Shown here: piece by piece, positions 1 to 11,062 of the stretch | Layout of the letters: every line of letters starts with the position of its first letter | Position numbering within the stretch: position 1 is the first letter of the stretch | From: Rhexocercosporidium sp. MPI-PUGE-AT-0058 | Taxonomy: Eukaryota; Ascomycota; Leotiomycetes; Helotiales | Length of the DNA stretch: 64,000 nt | Assembly: GCA_020746875.1 (NCBI GenBank) | Contig: JAGTJL010000030.1 | Coordinates: forward strand, 310,001 to 374,000 | Direction: 5' to 3' | Program-made: the position numbers and the translations under genes | The notes under the pieces: model-generated | Seen by the model: only the letters and a program-made list of their open reading frames with translations | Databases searched by the model: none | Told to the model about the DNA's origin: nothing

Positions 1-185
1 GTAAGAGGTGGAGGTTCCCCCAGATTCAAAAGGCACTCTTTAAACTGTGTGTGGAGGAGCTGATCCGTCATCCCATCTGGTCAGTGACAGCATATATGTT
101 GGCTCTTCCCCCATGGAAGAACGATTCACCAGAAGTTCTCCAACTCTACACATTTTGAGCCGGATCCCTTCCTTCGTAACACACA

Positions 186-1915
186 ATGACCGACAAAAAC
201 CCCAGACTTCGAGGCCGTCGATATCGCTCGGACCCTGACGGCAGTCGAGCAGCTTGGAGAACAGATCTCCGATGAAGAGCGACAACAGCCCCTCTGGCAA
301 GCCGTCAAAGTACACAAGAGAATCATTTTGCATTCATTTGCCGCCTTTGGAGCCGGTATGGCTTTCGGATATGACACAATCGCTAACGGGGCTACGATTT
401 CGATGCCAAGATTCCAGATATACTTCGGCGGGGTTACACCCGAGGGGGAAATATATAGTCCCATCTACATGGGCATCACTTTGGACAGCGATATCTTACC
501 TTTTCCAAGCCATGGGAGGGTGTTTAATAAGTTTCTTGTCCGATAAGTTCTGGAGAAATGGCCTGCGTTGGCTCCTGCGCAATCTCGATTGTTGGGATTT
601 GGGATCCAGGTGAGCTTCAAACTATTCTGATAACTGCCACATGTATTCCCTGAACTTGACAGGTAATATCCTTGTTGCAGAAGCTAATCAGATCCAGTAC
701 GCGACCACGTCTCGTGGGATGCTTTAGCTGGAAAGACGGTCAATGGACTCGCCATCGGATGTCTCTTCGCTACAGCAACGGCTTGGGCATCTGAAATTTC
801 CCCAATGCACCGCCGAGAGCCTATCCAATCTGCGATCGTTCTCTTCGTGTTCTTCATGCAAGCCATCGGTCTTGTGGTCGTCCGGATGTTTGTGCCCAAT
901 ATCACACCAAAGGGTTTCCAGACCGTCTTCGCTATTCAATGGGTATGGCCAATTCTGACAAGCTTGCTGTTCATTTTCATGCCCGAGTTTCCATCATGGC
1001 TACTCTTAAAGGGAGAGTCGGAGAAAGCAAGACGATCTTTGGGACGTCTCAACGGTCCTGAGCGAGATATTGATGCGAGGCTGGCGCATATGGCTTTGGG
1101 TGTCCGGCTTGAGGAGGAGCAATCACTTCGACACGGAACTGGTTCCTATATTGATCTCTTCTGTGGAAACAGCTTGAAGAGGACCTTAACGGTTATTTGG
1201 ATGTTCCTCGGTTTTGGGTTTACGGGAGCATGCTTGCTCGCTCAGGGCATCTACTTTCTCATTATTGCCGGCTTGGAGCCATGTCTCAATTGGCGGCTTT
1301 GGGGTTGCCATCTCTGCTATCTTCGGATCATGGTTCTTCATGGAGAAGAGCGGCCGCAGATCTATTCTCCTCGTTGGTGCAGCCGGAAATTGCATTGTGA
1401 TGTCCGTTATCGTTGGGCTCTACTAGTCTCGTGAGAAAGGAGCCTTATGGGCAGTTGCTGTTATCATGTTCGTCATTTCTTACCAAATCAGATGCTTCGC
1501 TGATTTTCTCAAGGAACCTTCTCATCGCATAGCAGGCAGTCACCCTTGTCTCCACAGCCTGGGCCATCACGAGCGAGATCTCGTCATACAGGCTTCGTGC
1601 AAAGACTCAAGGCGTTGCTGTGATTTCTAATGCCCTTTCGACGTGGTTGTTCACGTTCACTGTTGCGTACATCTACAACGTCGATGCAGGAAATTTGGGA
1701 ATCCGCGCAGGCTTTGTATGTGGAGGAGGATCACTTCTCTTTTTGTGGTGTCGTATTTCTTGGTCCCGGATTTGAGAGGCTTTTCAACTGAAGAAGTCGA
1801 CTGGTTGTATGAGAATAAGATTCCGGTGCGCAAGATCAGGGAGCATCAGAAGAAGGCCAAGGAAGCCGTCTCCGCTATGGAGGCGAAAATCGAACACTCG
1901 AAGGAATCAGTTTGA
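186..1915 (+). pseudogene. MFS sugar transporter pseudogene (alpha-glucoside permease type)
   Basis: Remnant of a 12-helix sugar porter, a plasma-membrane hexose or maltose carrier. Typical pieces are present in the right order but in different frames. An N-terminal segment has LHSFAAFGAGMAFGYDT near 328-365. FGGVTPEGEIYSPIYMG follows to about 475. LWTAISYLFQAMGG is one frame over at 490-530. The central loop with PEFPSWLLLKGE lies at 980-1015, and FGVAISAIFGSWFF near 1300 is in yet another frame. The tail TEEVDWLYENKIP lies near 1790-1830. The frame changes at about 205, 480, 1250 and 1740, and these shifts are not bounded by convincing introns. A start at 186 gives an MTDKNP-type N-terminus but shifts at once. 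The gene was probably functional in an ancestor; sequencing error at this many places is unlikely. Confidence 0.72.
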
Positions 1916-3560
1916 GACATGCGGGGACGATGAATATATATGGTACTGCTTGGAAGTTCTCTGTTGCATATGTGCATGCCACTTATATCTCGGAAGAATG
2001 AAACATCTATGGAAGATTTTGTTGCCTGCAGAACCTCCAAGCTGAAGGATCTCAGTGCTCTACCACGTCAGTGAATTTAACACAGCTCGGGTGCTTGATT
2101 AAAATCTAGTTAGCAGTAATCACCCACGAGGATGCAGGTCAATGGATCCGTGGAGCTTGTCACAAGGATCTGAGGACGAGATTGATAATTTGATATGAAT
2201 TCGAAATCTCTGGCCTCTAGTGTCATTGCGGCTGAGGAGATGACCAGTTGGCATGCATGAGAAACGGCATGTTTGAACATTCAAACTTCAGATCGTCTCC
2301 CGCCAATCGTTATCTCCCCTAAGTCCCGGGTTTGGAGAGTTGTTGGCCACCAACGGACTGCGCTGGCGCATTGGTCAAGGTGATCCTCATTAAGGTTTCC
2401 GCTTCGATCCATGGCAAACCCCCGGGAATATCCCTTACGGCATTCTTCTAGTGCGCTCTCTACAAGAATATCCGAATCTGTCGACTTACTGCAATCCTTA
2501 ATCTTCTGGTCAGGCCATCGATTTATTTGCTCATCGTGCACCAACCTCGCACATGCATCCACCGTTATAAGTGCTCTTCCCTAATCATCACCACCTGCCA
2601 CGATATATCAAAGCATGATCCATTCCCAGAATCGTAGCCACTGCAGCATAATACGAGTCTCAGTGTAAGTAACCAGATTCTCTGCTTCTTATTGCCACTA
2701 ATAGCCGGTTCACCTCCTCCCCGAGCATATAAGAGGTGAACCGGCTATTAATTCTAAAGTGGGAGAAATGTAAGGATGAAACAAGTGTTTACTATCACGT
2801 GACACATGAGGATTTCAAGGATGATCCTGTGAAGGCGAAACCAGTGTGGAAATCACAAATATCAACATACAGATGTTGAAGCAGTAGTTACATTAGGGGA
2901 TGTCTTGGGTAATCCTCCGCCAGCAAGTAGAAGATCTAGGCCGAACTATCATTTCCATTGACCCTCGTCAAAGCTCGCTTAGCGCAGGGGGCTCAAGTGT
3001 GAAGGGGTAGCGACAACTGAAACGCGAACTGTACAGAGACGGTCTGAACGCAAGAGCACACCCGACGAACGGGTTGCTATTCGATTTCGGATGAAACATG
3101 AATTGAAGGACTTTTCAGGCTATTCGAGCTCCTCGCCCCGCGATTTTATGATGTGATCGCGCGACAATAGCCGCCATGTTTGGACGAAACAAATTCATGT
3201 ACGGCACTGGCAGTTGAAGAAGAGGCATCGTGGCTCAAACAAACCTTCTACCGAAACGGGGGTCTATCCTCCATTGAAGCCATATTGGCAAAGGAAAGTG
3301 ATGTAAAGGGTGAGAACTAGGAACTATTTGGAACGGCATGTGGTGCTGAGTCTGGATATTTAAGTATATCAGTAGATATCCCTGGCTGTCATTTCCCGGT
3401 GAGATCACCTCTCATCAACTACGTTTCTCGTCACTCCTTTACGGCACTTTTTTCTGCATTCAGCTGGTTCTGCCTTCTTTCCTTCAAATCTTGATACCCA
3501 CGACTTTTCTAGGACAACCTTTTTCTCTCTTCTTCTAGTCAAAACCCCACTTCTCCCAAG
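1916..3560. other. Intergenic region with an 18-bp perfect inverted repeat
   Basis: No supported gene in 1.6 kb. It holds a strong palindrome at 2699-2750 (listed separately) and a CACGTG E-box-like site near 2797. The last 150 bases before 3561 are pyrimidine-rich, as expected of a fungal core promoter and 5' leader. Confidence 0.6.
2699..2750. repeat. Perfect 18-bp inverted repeat, 16-nt loop
   Basis: Left arm TAATAGCCGGTTCACCTC at 2699-2716 and its exact reverse complement at 2733-2750, separated by 16 bases. Both arms are GC-balanced, so this is not a chance AT palindrome. It could be the tip of a small inverted-repeat element, a regulator binding site or a cruciform. No target-site duplication flanks it. 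Confidence 0.8.
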
Positions 3561-4139
3561 ATGCGATTCTTTACAACCACGGCAGTCATTTACCTTCTGT
3601 GTCTCGGCGCCACAGCCCTACCCGGCCCGCATAGAGGGCGACCGGGTGCACAACCTACGAACGTCCCTCCGCCACAAAACATCAACCAACCGAATAACAA
3701 CAATAACAACCCACCAAACGGTTCCCCCACGACGAGTATAAACCCACCGGCGAGCACCAAACTGCCCAATAACAACAACAACAACAATAAAGGCAACAAT
3801 AATCCTACAAACCTCGACCCTTCTCTCGTCCCAGTCTTTAGCATCAAATCAGGCACCGGGATAGGTGCCAACGGCGTCGCCATCCCGAAGACCTGTCCGC
3901 CTTCCCGCTCAGAATTCATCTCCAAACTCAGCACCAACATAGCAGCTGGAAATGTTCTCGGAACTCCAATTACATTCAACACGAATCCCACAGTTCAGGA
4001 TGCAAAAACGAACAAGGATCGGGCGACTGCGATGATCATTACGCTGCAGAGCTTTACGGGGGTGAAGGGGGTGGGGTGTCCGGGTGCCAGTACGCCGGAG
4101 TTGATCTCTCAGCAGAAGACGGGGGTGGTTTCGAAGTGA
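3561..4139 (+). CDS. Asn-rich secreted protein, unknown function
   Basis: Single-exon 192-aa protein. It starts with a clear signal peptide (MRFFTTTAVIYLLCLGATA, cleavage near residue 20). Residues about 30-90 are low-complexity Asn/Pro/Thr with several runs of four to seven Asn, encoded mainly by AAC/AAT, so the tract can expand or contract. The C-terminal 100 residues are more ordered and hold two Cys residues, one in PKTCPPSRSEF and one in GVGCPG. I see no membrane segment or GPI signal after the leader, so it is probably released or wall-associated. I do not recognise a family. The long CT-rich leader before 3561 supports this start. Confidence 0.7.
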   Translation: MRFFTTTAVIYLLCLGATALPGPHRGRPGAQPTNVPPPQNINQPNNNNNNPPNGSPTTSINPPASTKLPNNNNNNNKGNNNPTNLDPSLVPVFSIKSGTGIGANGVAIPKTCPPSRSEFISKLSTNIAAGNVLGTPITFNTNPTVQDAKTNKDRATAMIITLQSFTGVKGVGCPGASTPELISQQKTGVVSK

Positions 4140-5681
4140 TGGGGCTAGATATCTACTGGTTGATGGACATAACCGAGGGTATTCTTGGGAGATTGGCATT
4201 TGCCGATATAGGGACAACGGAAAACGGGAATTGGAGCGCATACGGGACTGCTTTATTCTGCTTTGAATTGAAGACTTATAGAGCTGTGCTCTACTGATCT
4301 TGGCTTCGCGATTTGGAGAAGATATAGACCGATTTAGCAGTGCATGAGTTTTGCAATGTAGTTGTGGAACTAGGAATATGAGAAAAGAAAATAAAGAAAG
4401 GTAGTCAATATAGCATCAACTGATGATAATAGTAAGTGTTTTGATGAAGTCGTAGCCATAATCGCCAGCGTGGTTCTGATTAAGCCAGTCTCCCAATAAT
4501 AAAAGACAGATGACTCGAATTCAGTGTGGGAAATATGAGAATCTGGCACCGATTAGCGAAAGTGTTGATATCCGGATTGGCGAGGGATAGGTGGAAACGA
4601 GTCGGCCGCAGCTTCAAGATCTACTTGGAAAAAACTTCAAGGGATGTGCGCTAGACTCAAAGCATATATGCTGAGACCGGTTGATAGTACAAAATATCAC
4701 TTCTCATAACTTTTTCGATGCACTAATCGCTGTAGCTTATCTCTTTTGCATCTCAATCCACAAGAGAAAAGTGGGCAGTAGCTCGCCTGACAAGGGGGAC
4801 GAAGGGGCTAGGTTGAATGATGAACTTATTCGGAGTATTCGACGGTGAGGACCCTATTTTTACTAAAGAACATGCATGATGTCGCCGAGTAGATGAAGAT
4901 CTCGATCTGGCTTGCTGGGTTAACTTGTGGAGGCTGGGCCAATGTGTATGGTTTGGCGCCCCCCGAGTGGGAAAGCTTGTCAATGCCAATCAGGGGTTCA
5001 TATTCTCAGGGTCCAACTTCCACAGGGATATCCTCCCAAATAAGCTTCTTCTTTGTCTGTCTTTCTTGGCATTATTCTGGTCACCGGCGTATTTGAACCA
5101 ATCATATCTTCAAAAATACACATTGGCTTGGTAGGCTGTACGAGTCGAGGTGGTCCGCACCCAGGAGTCGAGGACGGGCCCAAAACGCCACGGGCTGAGG
5201 CTGAAGCCCATGAGGACCCCAAATCCCACCGCAAACTTGGTAATTAGCTTTGACAAGTATCGAAATGTTCAGCTTCGCCCGCTATTCGGTTGCGGTACCC
5301 AATCGGCTCGGGTCGCACAGGGTGCAATCTCAACTGCCAAGGTGCAAGCTTAAAGAGGCTGATATTTTCTCATTGACAACGAACAAGTCACTGTTTTTGT
5401 CACGTTTAGGCTAATCTAGGCTCGATAAATTCTTGTTGGGCCCACTTAGTCTTCATCTCAAGCTCTCTGTGATGTTGCCGGTTGGGAAAGAGACCATACG
5501 TGGAATGCGCGAGAGGAGTTAAACAAGGGGATGCTGCTGTGTTGATAGAAGAATTTTGTATTCCTTCTTGATTATCAGCTCTACTGTAACCTGTCTAAGC
5601 ATCTACCTCAAGCTACCTTTAAATCTCTCCAAATCTCATCATCCGATTTATTGTTGGCTCACCACAGATTCTTCAGTAGAA
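4140..5681. other. Intergenic region
   Basis: About 1.5 kb with only short unsupported reading frames on both strands. The last 250 bases carry no in-frame stop before the next gene, so the open frame extends upstream to 5556. The signal peptide of that gene argues for the later ATG at 5682. Confidence 0.55.
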
Positions 5682-6596
5682 ATGTTGTTCACAAAGACCG
5701 CCGTTGTGCTCGCCATCCTCGACTTAGCCGCAGCCACCACATGTACCGTCGCAGGAGCAAAATCATGGCCCGCGAATAATGATTTCGGTACCAACTTCGG
5801 CGGAAATGGAGGTGGTGGAGGAGGAGACATCTACGGGGGCGCCCAAAGTGTCGCTGACTGTGCGGCTTTCTGCAAGCAGGATCAAGCTTGTGTGACTGGC
5901 TGTCTCGACTTGATTATGGCTGGCCAGTGCAACTCTGTTGGAGGTAAGAAAGTTCTCGATTCTGCTTAAGCTGATCATTTGCTGACTTGGTTCTTCTCAG
6001 GGTCTGCCTGCGATGGTGGAACGGATATAGTGACCAATAGTGATAACCCCTCTGATGGTCTTATCAAGCTGAGAAAACGGAACACATTCAACAAGCGTGC
6101 CACCTTGACCTGCGTGAGCTCCGAGACTTGCTACCAATATACCGATGACTCGCTCCTTTGCGTGGACATGACCGATGGTTAGCTTCACTTCTACTCAAAC
6201 CCCTCTCCCCGTATTAATCTAACTCGCCTTCCAGGTTCATATCACGACGACATTGGAGGAAACGGCAGTCTCAAAGACGGGACTTACACATCACCAAGCG
6301 GAGCAGTTCAGACTGGCACCGGTACTCAGGCAGACGTAGCCACAACAGCAGCAACCACAACCCGTCGCTCGGGAACTGCCATCGGGAACTCGCCGGCGGA
6401 AGTGACGGGTACAGCGACGGCAGCTGCAGGAACAAATACCAGAACTACCTCTACGAGGACTACCGCTTCAAGCAATATTGCAAGCCAGACTTCAGCGGCT
6501 GCTGCTGTTGCTACGAGCTCGAATGCGGCGGAAATGCTAAGGGCTGGCGGTGTTGCCATTGGAGCTTTTGGCTTTGCTGTTGGACTTGTCTTGTAG
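5682..6596 (+). CDS. Cys-rich secreted protein with probable GPI anchor
   Basis: Three exons, 5682-5943, 6001-6177 and 6235-6596, giving 266 aa; both introns (57 bp each) are GT-AG and phase 1. A signal peptide (MLFTKTAVVLAILDLAAA) is followed by a Gly-rich stretch and a Cys-rich domain (residues about 22-150) with the spacing DCAAFCKQDQACVTGC, then a second group around LTCVSSETC. A Ser/Thr/Ala-rich stalk (about 170-240), likely O-glycosylated, follows. The end is a hydrophobic tail after SSNAAEM, as in GPI-anchored wall proteins. It has a CFEM-like layout, but the Cys spacing is not clearly CFEM, so I do not assign that domain. The likely place is the plasma membrane or cell wall. The substrate is unknown. 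Confidence 0.75.
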
Positions 6597-8088
6597 ATAT
6601 ATGATGGGAGATTGATCTATAGCGATAGGTGGGAAGCAGAGTTCCTACCTATAGTTCGACTTATATGGTCCTGTTTCCACCTTTTATGTTTACATGTTAG
6701 TTGTTGTCAGCGAGATAATTGATGGTTTCGAATCGCAGAGATTGATTATTTTCTTCAGATCCCAGACAAAGTTGAATTCCGGCACTCCTGGATTTGTTGT
6801 TGAACGACTTGTACCACTAAAGGTGTGGTCTGTCTCTATGTGTGCACACTAAGTTTGAAGTATATTCCCAGCCATTTTTTATGAGTCGTTATCGATGGTG
6901 TACTTCTAGGCATCTTTCGTCTGTACGGATGACACGTAACCTATCGTCTACTACGAGGAAATCATCAAAATCATGATCATCTCAGACTAACTTCTACCTA
7001 TTTAGACTCAAAATTCTCTCGTGTGGCCGAACAAGTGGTCAGGCAGGCTCGCTTATGTGAGTAACTTTCGTACTCCTACAAAGGGGGGTATTCGCTTAAA
7101 GGAGGGGAGGCGGGGATCAAGACAAACAAACTTTTACTTATCTGAACGTATCCTTGTTACTTGACCGAGCTTGACACCAACCTTTGACCTTCTCTCCTGA
7201 TCTTAAAGCTTAAAGATCTTAAAGCTACACCAACAGATAAGAAACGTCGCATACTAGTATTGTTCCTTTGTAGTTGGAGAGTCGATCGGTGTGATTGAAT
7301 AATGATGGTTTCAGTACTGATTTCCTCTGAACCCGAACGCACAAGGTAATCGATATTCTCCGCAACGCCCTAATAATTTTCCAAGACGTCGAGATAGAAA
7401 CTAAGGCAATGCAGTACCACCGCCACCACCACCACTCTTGCAAACGGAAGCCCAAGAAATCACGCGCGATAGATTTGCATGCCCTCCCCAGGAAGTCATT
7501 CCCGTTCGAGAAGGTCGCAGCTTCTACCAAGCATTCTAGCAAATTGTGCCCCGCCAACGCCAAGGCGGCCAAGCTTCTCACAGGGAAACTGTACCTGATT
7601 CCCCTGTCGTCGAAGTTGAGCCCTGATTGATATACGACCTACCGAGAGGCTGCCTCGCGACGAAGATTGTGAAGTTTCATGGAGATTTATGAGTTTCATA
7701 GTGTTATTGATTGTACTAAAAAATTAGCCTAAAGACATCTCAAATATTGTTCCATTCCGAGTTTTCACATTATGCTATCTAATTCAAACAATCTGTTCTA
7801 CATACATAGCACGCCACATCGTGCCCCGCATCCAAGACCTCCCTCACTTGGCGCCTTCATAAAAAGTCATTAATCAGGAAGGTCGTCACCTCTCATGATC
7901 CTCCGAGCTCGATAAGACTGCAAGTCTCGTAATTGCGGTTATGATCAGCTGGCTTGATGCGGCGGTTAATTCATTAGAGCAAGTTTATTTCATCTATCTC
8001 CAGAGCTATAAAACTCTCTGTCTTCCCGCCGCCAGTTCATGAGCGGGTACCTCCGCTGTTCTCACGAGAATATTGATCCATTGGCAAG
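6597..8088. other. Intergenic region
   Basis: About 1.5 kb without a supported gene. Two overlapping frames around 7225-7630, one per strand, have no family features or splice context and are treated as noise. The downstream 90 bases hold a TATA-like element (8007-8013) for the next gene. Confidence 0.55.
8007..8013 (+). promoter_or_regulatory. TATA box of the dipeptidyl peptidase gene
   Basis: TATAAAA lies 76-82 bases before the start codon at 8089, a usual spacing for a fungal TATA promoter. Assigned from sequence and position only. Confidence 0.5.
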
Positions 8089-10736
8089 ATGCGATCTTTC
8101 AATGTATGTATTTGACAAACGTTGCTATGTTGTGCAGTGATCAATCGATTGACTCTCCACTTAGATTGTCAGCACAGCAGTATGCCTGCTCCTAGCATCC
8201 GTCGAGGCCCTCCCACCCCAAGCCCGCACAACACCCAGCAACAAGAAAGTCGTCTCCTTCGAAGACGTCTTCAGCGGCAATTTCGGCGTGAAACGCACTT
8301 CTCTCCAATGGACTTCCCAGGGCGAAGACGGTACTTACGTCGACAAGACCTCGACAGGCGACCTGGTCCTTGCAAATATTGTTACTGGGAATAGCTCGAC
8401 TTTTGTTGCTGCTAGTGAGATTGGAGGTGCGGCGAAGGATTATTATGATTATTCCATTCAGCCTAGCGGGTGAGTCTCCCCCCCCCCCCCCCCCCCCCCC
8501 CTCTTTTTCTTCTTCTTTCTTTCCAGTCCTTTACTTTAGATTCGAAAGAATTGGGGGATGGGAATGAGTTTTTCTGACGAGAGACACAGAGATCATGTCC
8601 TATTCATCGCGAACTACACCAAGCTCTACAGATACACTTTCTACGCAGACTACTACGTCTACAACGTCAAAGATAAGACGACCGTTCCACTAGTTGCTGA
8701 CCAAGCTGGAGGTATGTACTTCGAATTCCTCTAACCGGAAAAGACCAACTCAGCTGACAACTCCAAGACATCCAATACGCAGGCTGGTCTCCAGTCGGAA
8801 ACACAATCGCGTACGCCAGAGGAAACAACCTGTACATCTGGTCAAACGGCACATCGACTCAGATCACCAAGGATGGAGGACCAGATGTCTTCAACGCCAT
8901 CCCAGATTGGGTGTACGAGGAAGAGATCTACGGAACGACTTCTCTGCTGTGGTTCTCGCCCGATGGAAAGCAGCTCGCTTACTTGAGCATTGACGAGACG
9001 GGTGTAAGTTTTTCCCTCTTGAATATAAACTCTCCATTGACTTAGCTGACTTGTAAATAGGTGCCCACGTACCAAGTCCCTTACTACATGGACGGCGCGA
9101 CTGCTGGCGTGTACCCAGACTACCTACAACTCCGCTACCCAAAAGTAGGCGAGACGAACCCAACAGTCAAGTTCAACCTTCTGAGCCTGGAGAACTTGGC
9201 CGCTGGCCCATCAGTAATCAAATTCGATTCCTTCACACCAGAAAATCTGATTATTGGAGAGGTCGCCTGGGTCACAGATACCTCTTCTCATGTGATCTTC
9301 CGCTCCTTCAACAGAGTGCAAGACCAAGAGAAGCTCATCCTTGTCGACACAGCCACGAAATCCAGTTCCGTCGTTCGCGAGCGTAAGACTGACCCTGGCT
9401 GGATTGACAACAACCTCGCAATCTCGTACATTCCAGGAACGCAAACGTACGTCGATTTGTCCGATGAGTCGGGATGGCAGCACATCTACCTGTACCCGGT
9501 GAACGGCTCCACTCCTGTGGCCATCACGAAGGGGAAATGGGAAGTTGCCAGCATTCTGTACGTCGACTCCGCGAAGAAGACACTGTACTATACGTCCACC
9601 GAGCGGAACTCCATGGAGAGACATCTCTACTCTGTCGGCTTGGATGGGAAGGGCAAGAAATCCCTCGTCGATGACAGCAAGCCCGGAGTCTGGACGGCAT
9701 CCTTCTCTGCTGGAGGTGGATATTATATCCTGTCTTACAACGGCCCCGACTTGCCATACCAGAAGTTGTATTCCACGAAATCGCACCGCACGGCCGTCAA
9801 AACCATCAACGACAATGCGGTCCTGGCTGGAAAACTTGCAAACTACACTCTACCCAAGACATCATGGTTCGAGATGAAGGGCCCAGATGGATACACATTC
9901 AACGTGATGGAGCGTCTGCCACCCAATTTCGACGCCAACAAGAAATACCCCGTCATTTTCGACCCGTATGGAGGTCCTGGCAATCAGCGCACGACCAAGA
10001 CGTTCAGACAAGTTGACTTCCGTGCCTACTTGGCTAGTGACCCTGAGCTTGAGTATATCCTTCTCGTGGTGGATAACCGCGGGACTGGATTCAAGGGTCG
10101 TGCATTCAGAGAAGTGGTCGCTGGACAACTTGGTAAGTTCAGACTTCGAAACTCACCCTACAAGTTATGGACAACCAACTAACTCAATAAACAGGCACAC
10201 TCGAAGCCATCGACCAAGTATACGCTGCCAAGGAATACGGCAAGAGGAGCTACGTCGACGCATCGAAGATCACAATTTTCGGATGGTCATACGGCGGGTA
10301 CCTCGCAGGCAAAGTCCTCGAACTGGACAGCGACGCCTTCTCCTTCGCCATCCTGACGGCCCCCGTCTCGGACTGGAGATTCTACGACAGCATGTATACC
10401 GAGCGGTACATGAAGCTGCTCTCCACCAACGAGGCAGGCTACAACACCACCGCCATCCGCAAATCCGCCGGTTTCCAGAACGTGCGTGGAGGATTCCTCA
10501 TCCAGCACGGTACTGGAGATGATAATGTGCATTTCCAGAACTCGGCTGTCTTGGTGGATACCCTGACCGTGGGAAAAGTCAGCCCGAAGAAATTTCACGT
10601 CCAGTGGTTCACGGATAGTGATCATGGTATTAGTTTCCACGGCGCGACCACCTTGATCTACAAGCAGATGGCGAGGTATTTCTGGTTGGAGAAGACGAGG
10701 AAGGATGAGGGACCTCATCAGTTTGACAAGAAGTAA
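8089..10736 (+). CDS. dpp4: Secreted dipeptidyl peptidase IV (peptidase family S9B)
   Basis: Six exons: 8089-8103, 8165-8469, 8590-8711, 8768-9003, 9061-10132 and 10195-10736; 763 aa, close to the usual 760-780. The enzyme removes X-Pro and X-Ala dipeptides from the N-terminus of peptides outside the cell. Residues 1-20 form a signal peptide; the first exon encodes only MRSFN. A beta-propeller domain (about 100-490; [20 protein letters not shown]) is followed by the alpha/beta hydrolase domain. The catalytic triad is visible: Ser615 in GWSYGG, Asp692 in [10 protein letters not shown] and His727 in SDHGI. The EE pair that binds the substrate amino terminus is in [10 protein letters not shown]. 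No membrane anchor beyond the leader is seen, so this is the secreted form rather than the vacuolar DapB type. Intron 2 contains a 24-base C run. Confidence 0.93.
8478..8501 (+). repeat. Poly-C homopolymer, 24 bases, inside an intron
   Basis: Uninterrupted run of C eight bases after the intron start at 8470, directly followed by a CT-rich tract. It is the longest GC homopolymer in the window. Its exact length is likely to vary between isolates and to be uncertain in assemblies. Confidence 0.85.
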
Positions 10737-11062
10737 TTATTCGTAATTAATAGTTTAATTAGACAGACACATCTAAATGGAGATGTGATCACACCATTTG
10801 GGGGAGTTATTGCTGAGGACTGGATCGTGCAGAAAATTTACCTGCTGTTTGCATCGTTCGCCAACGAACAGCCCCGGAGTGAAGCCCTGCAGTAGACTAC
10901 TGGACCGGCCTCTTGCAAGAGAAGCCGCCAAAGTCAAGCGCGTCCTTGCGCGATAAGTGCTTCTGCACGGAAAGTTCAGCGGGAGTCTAGACTCCAAGAT
11001 ATTCAGAAGTGAACATATAATAATAGTTCGTAGATGTCTTTAGACTTCATAGTATGAAAGCC
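10737..11062. other. Convergent 3' intergenic region
   Basis: About 325 bases between two convergent genes. No gene or strong terminator-like structure seen. Confidence 0.5.

Noticed and set aside
7225..7630. Overlapping frames of 118 codons (minus) and 73 codons (plus)
   Set aside because: They are mutual antisense frames in an intergenic region with no motifs, leader or splice support.
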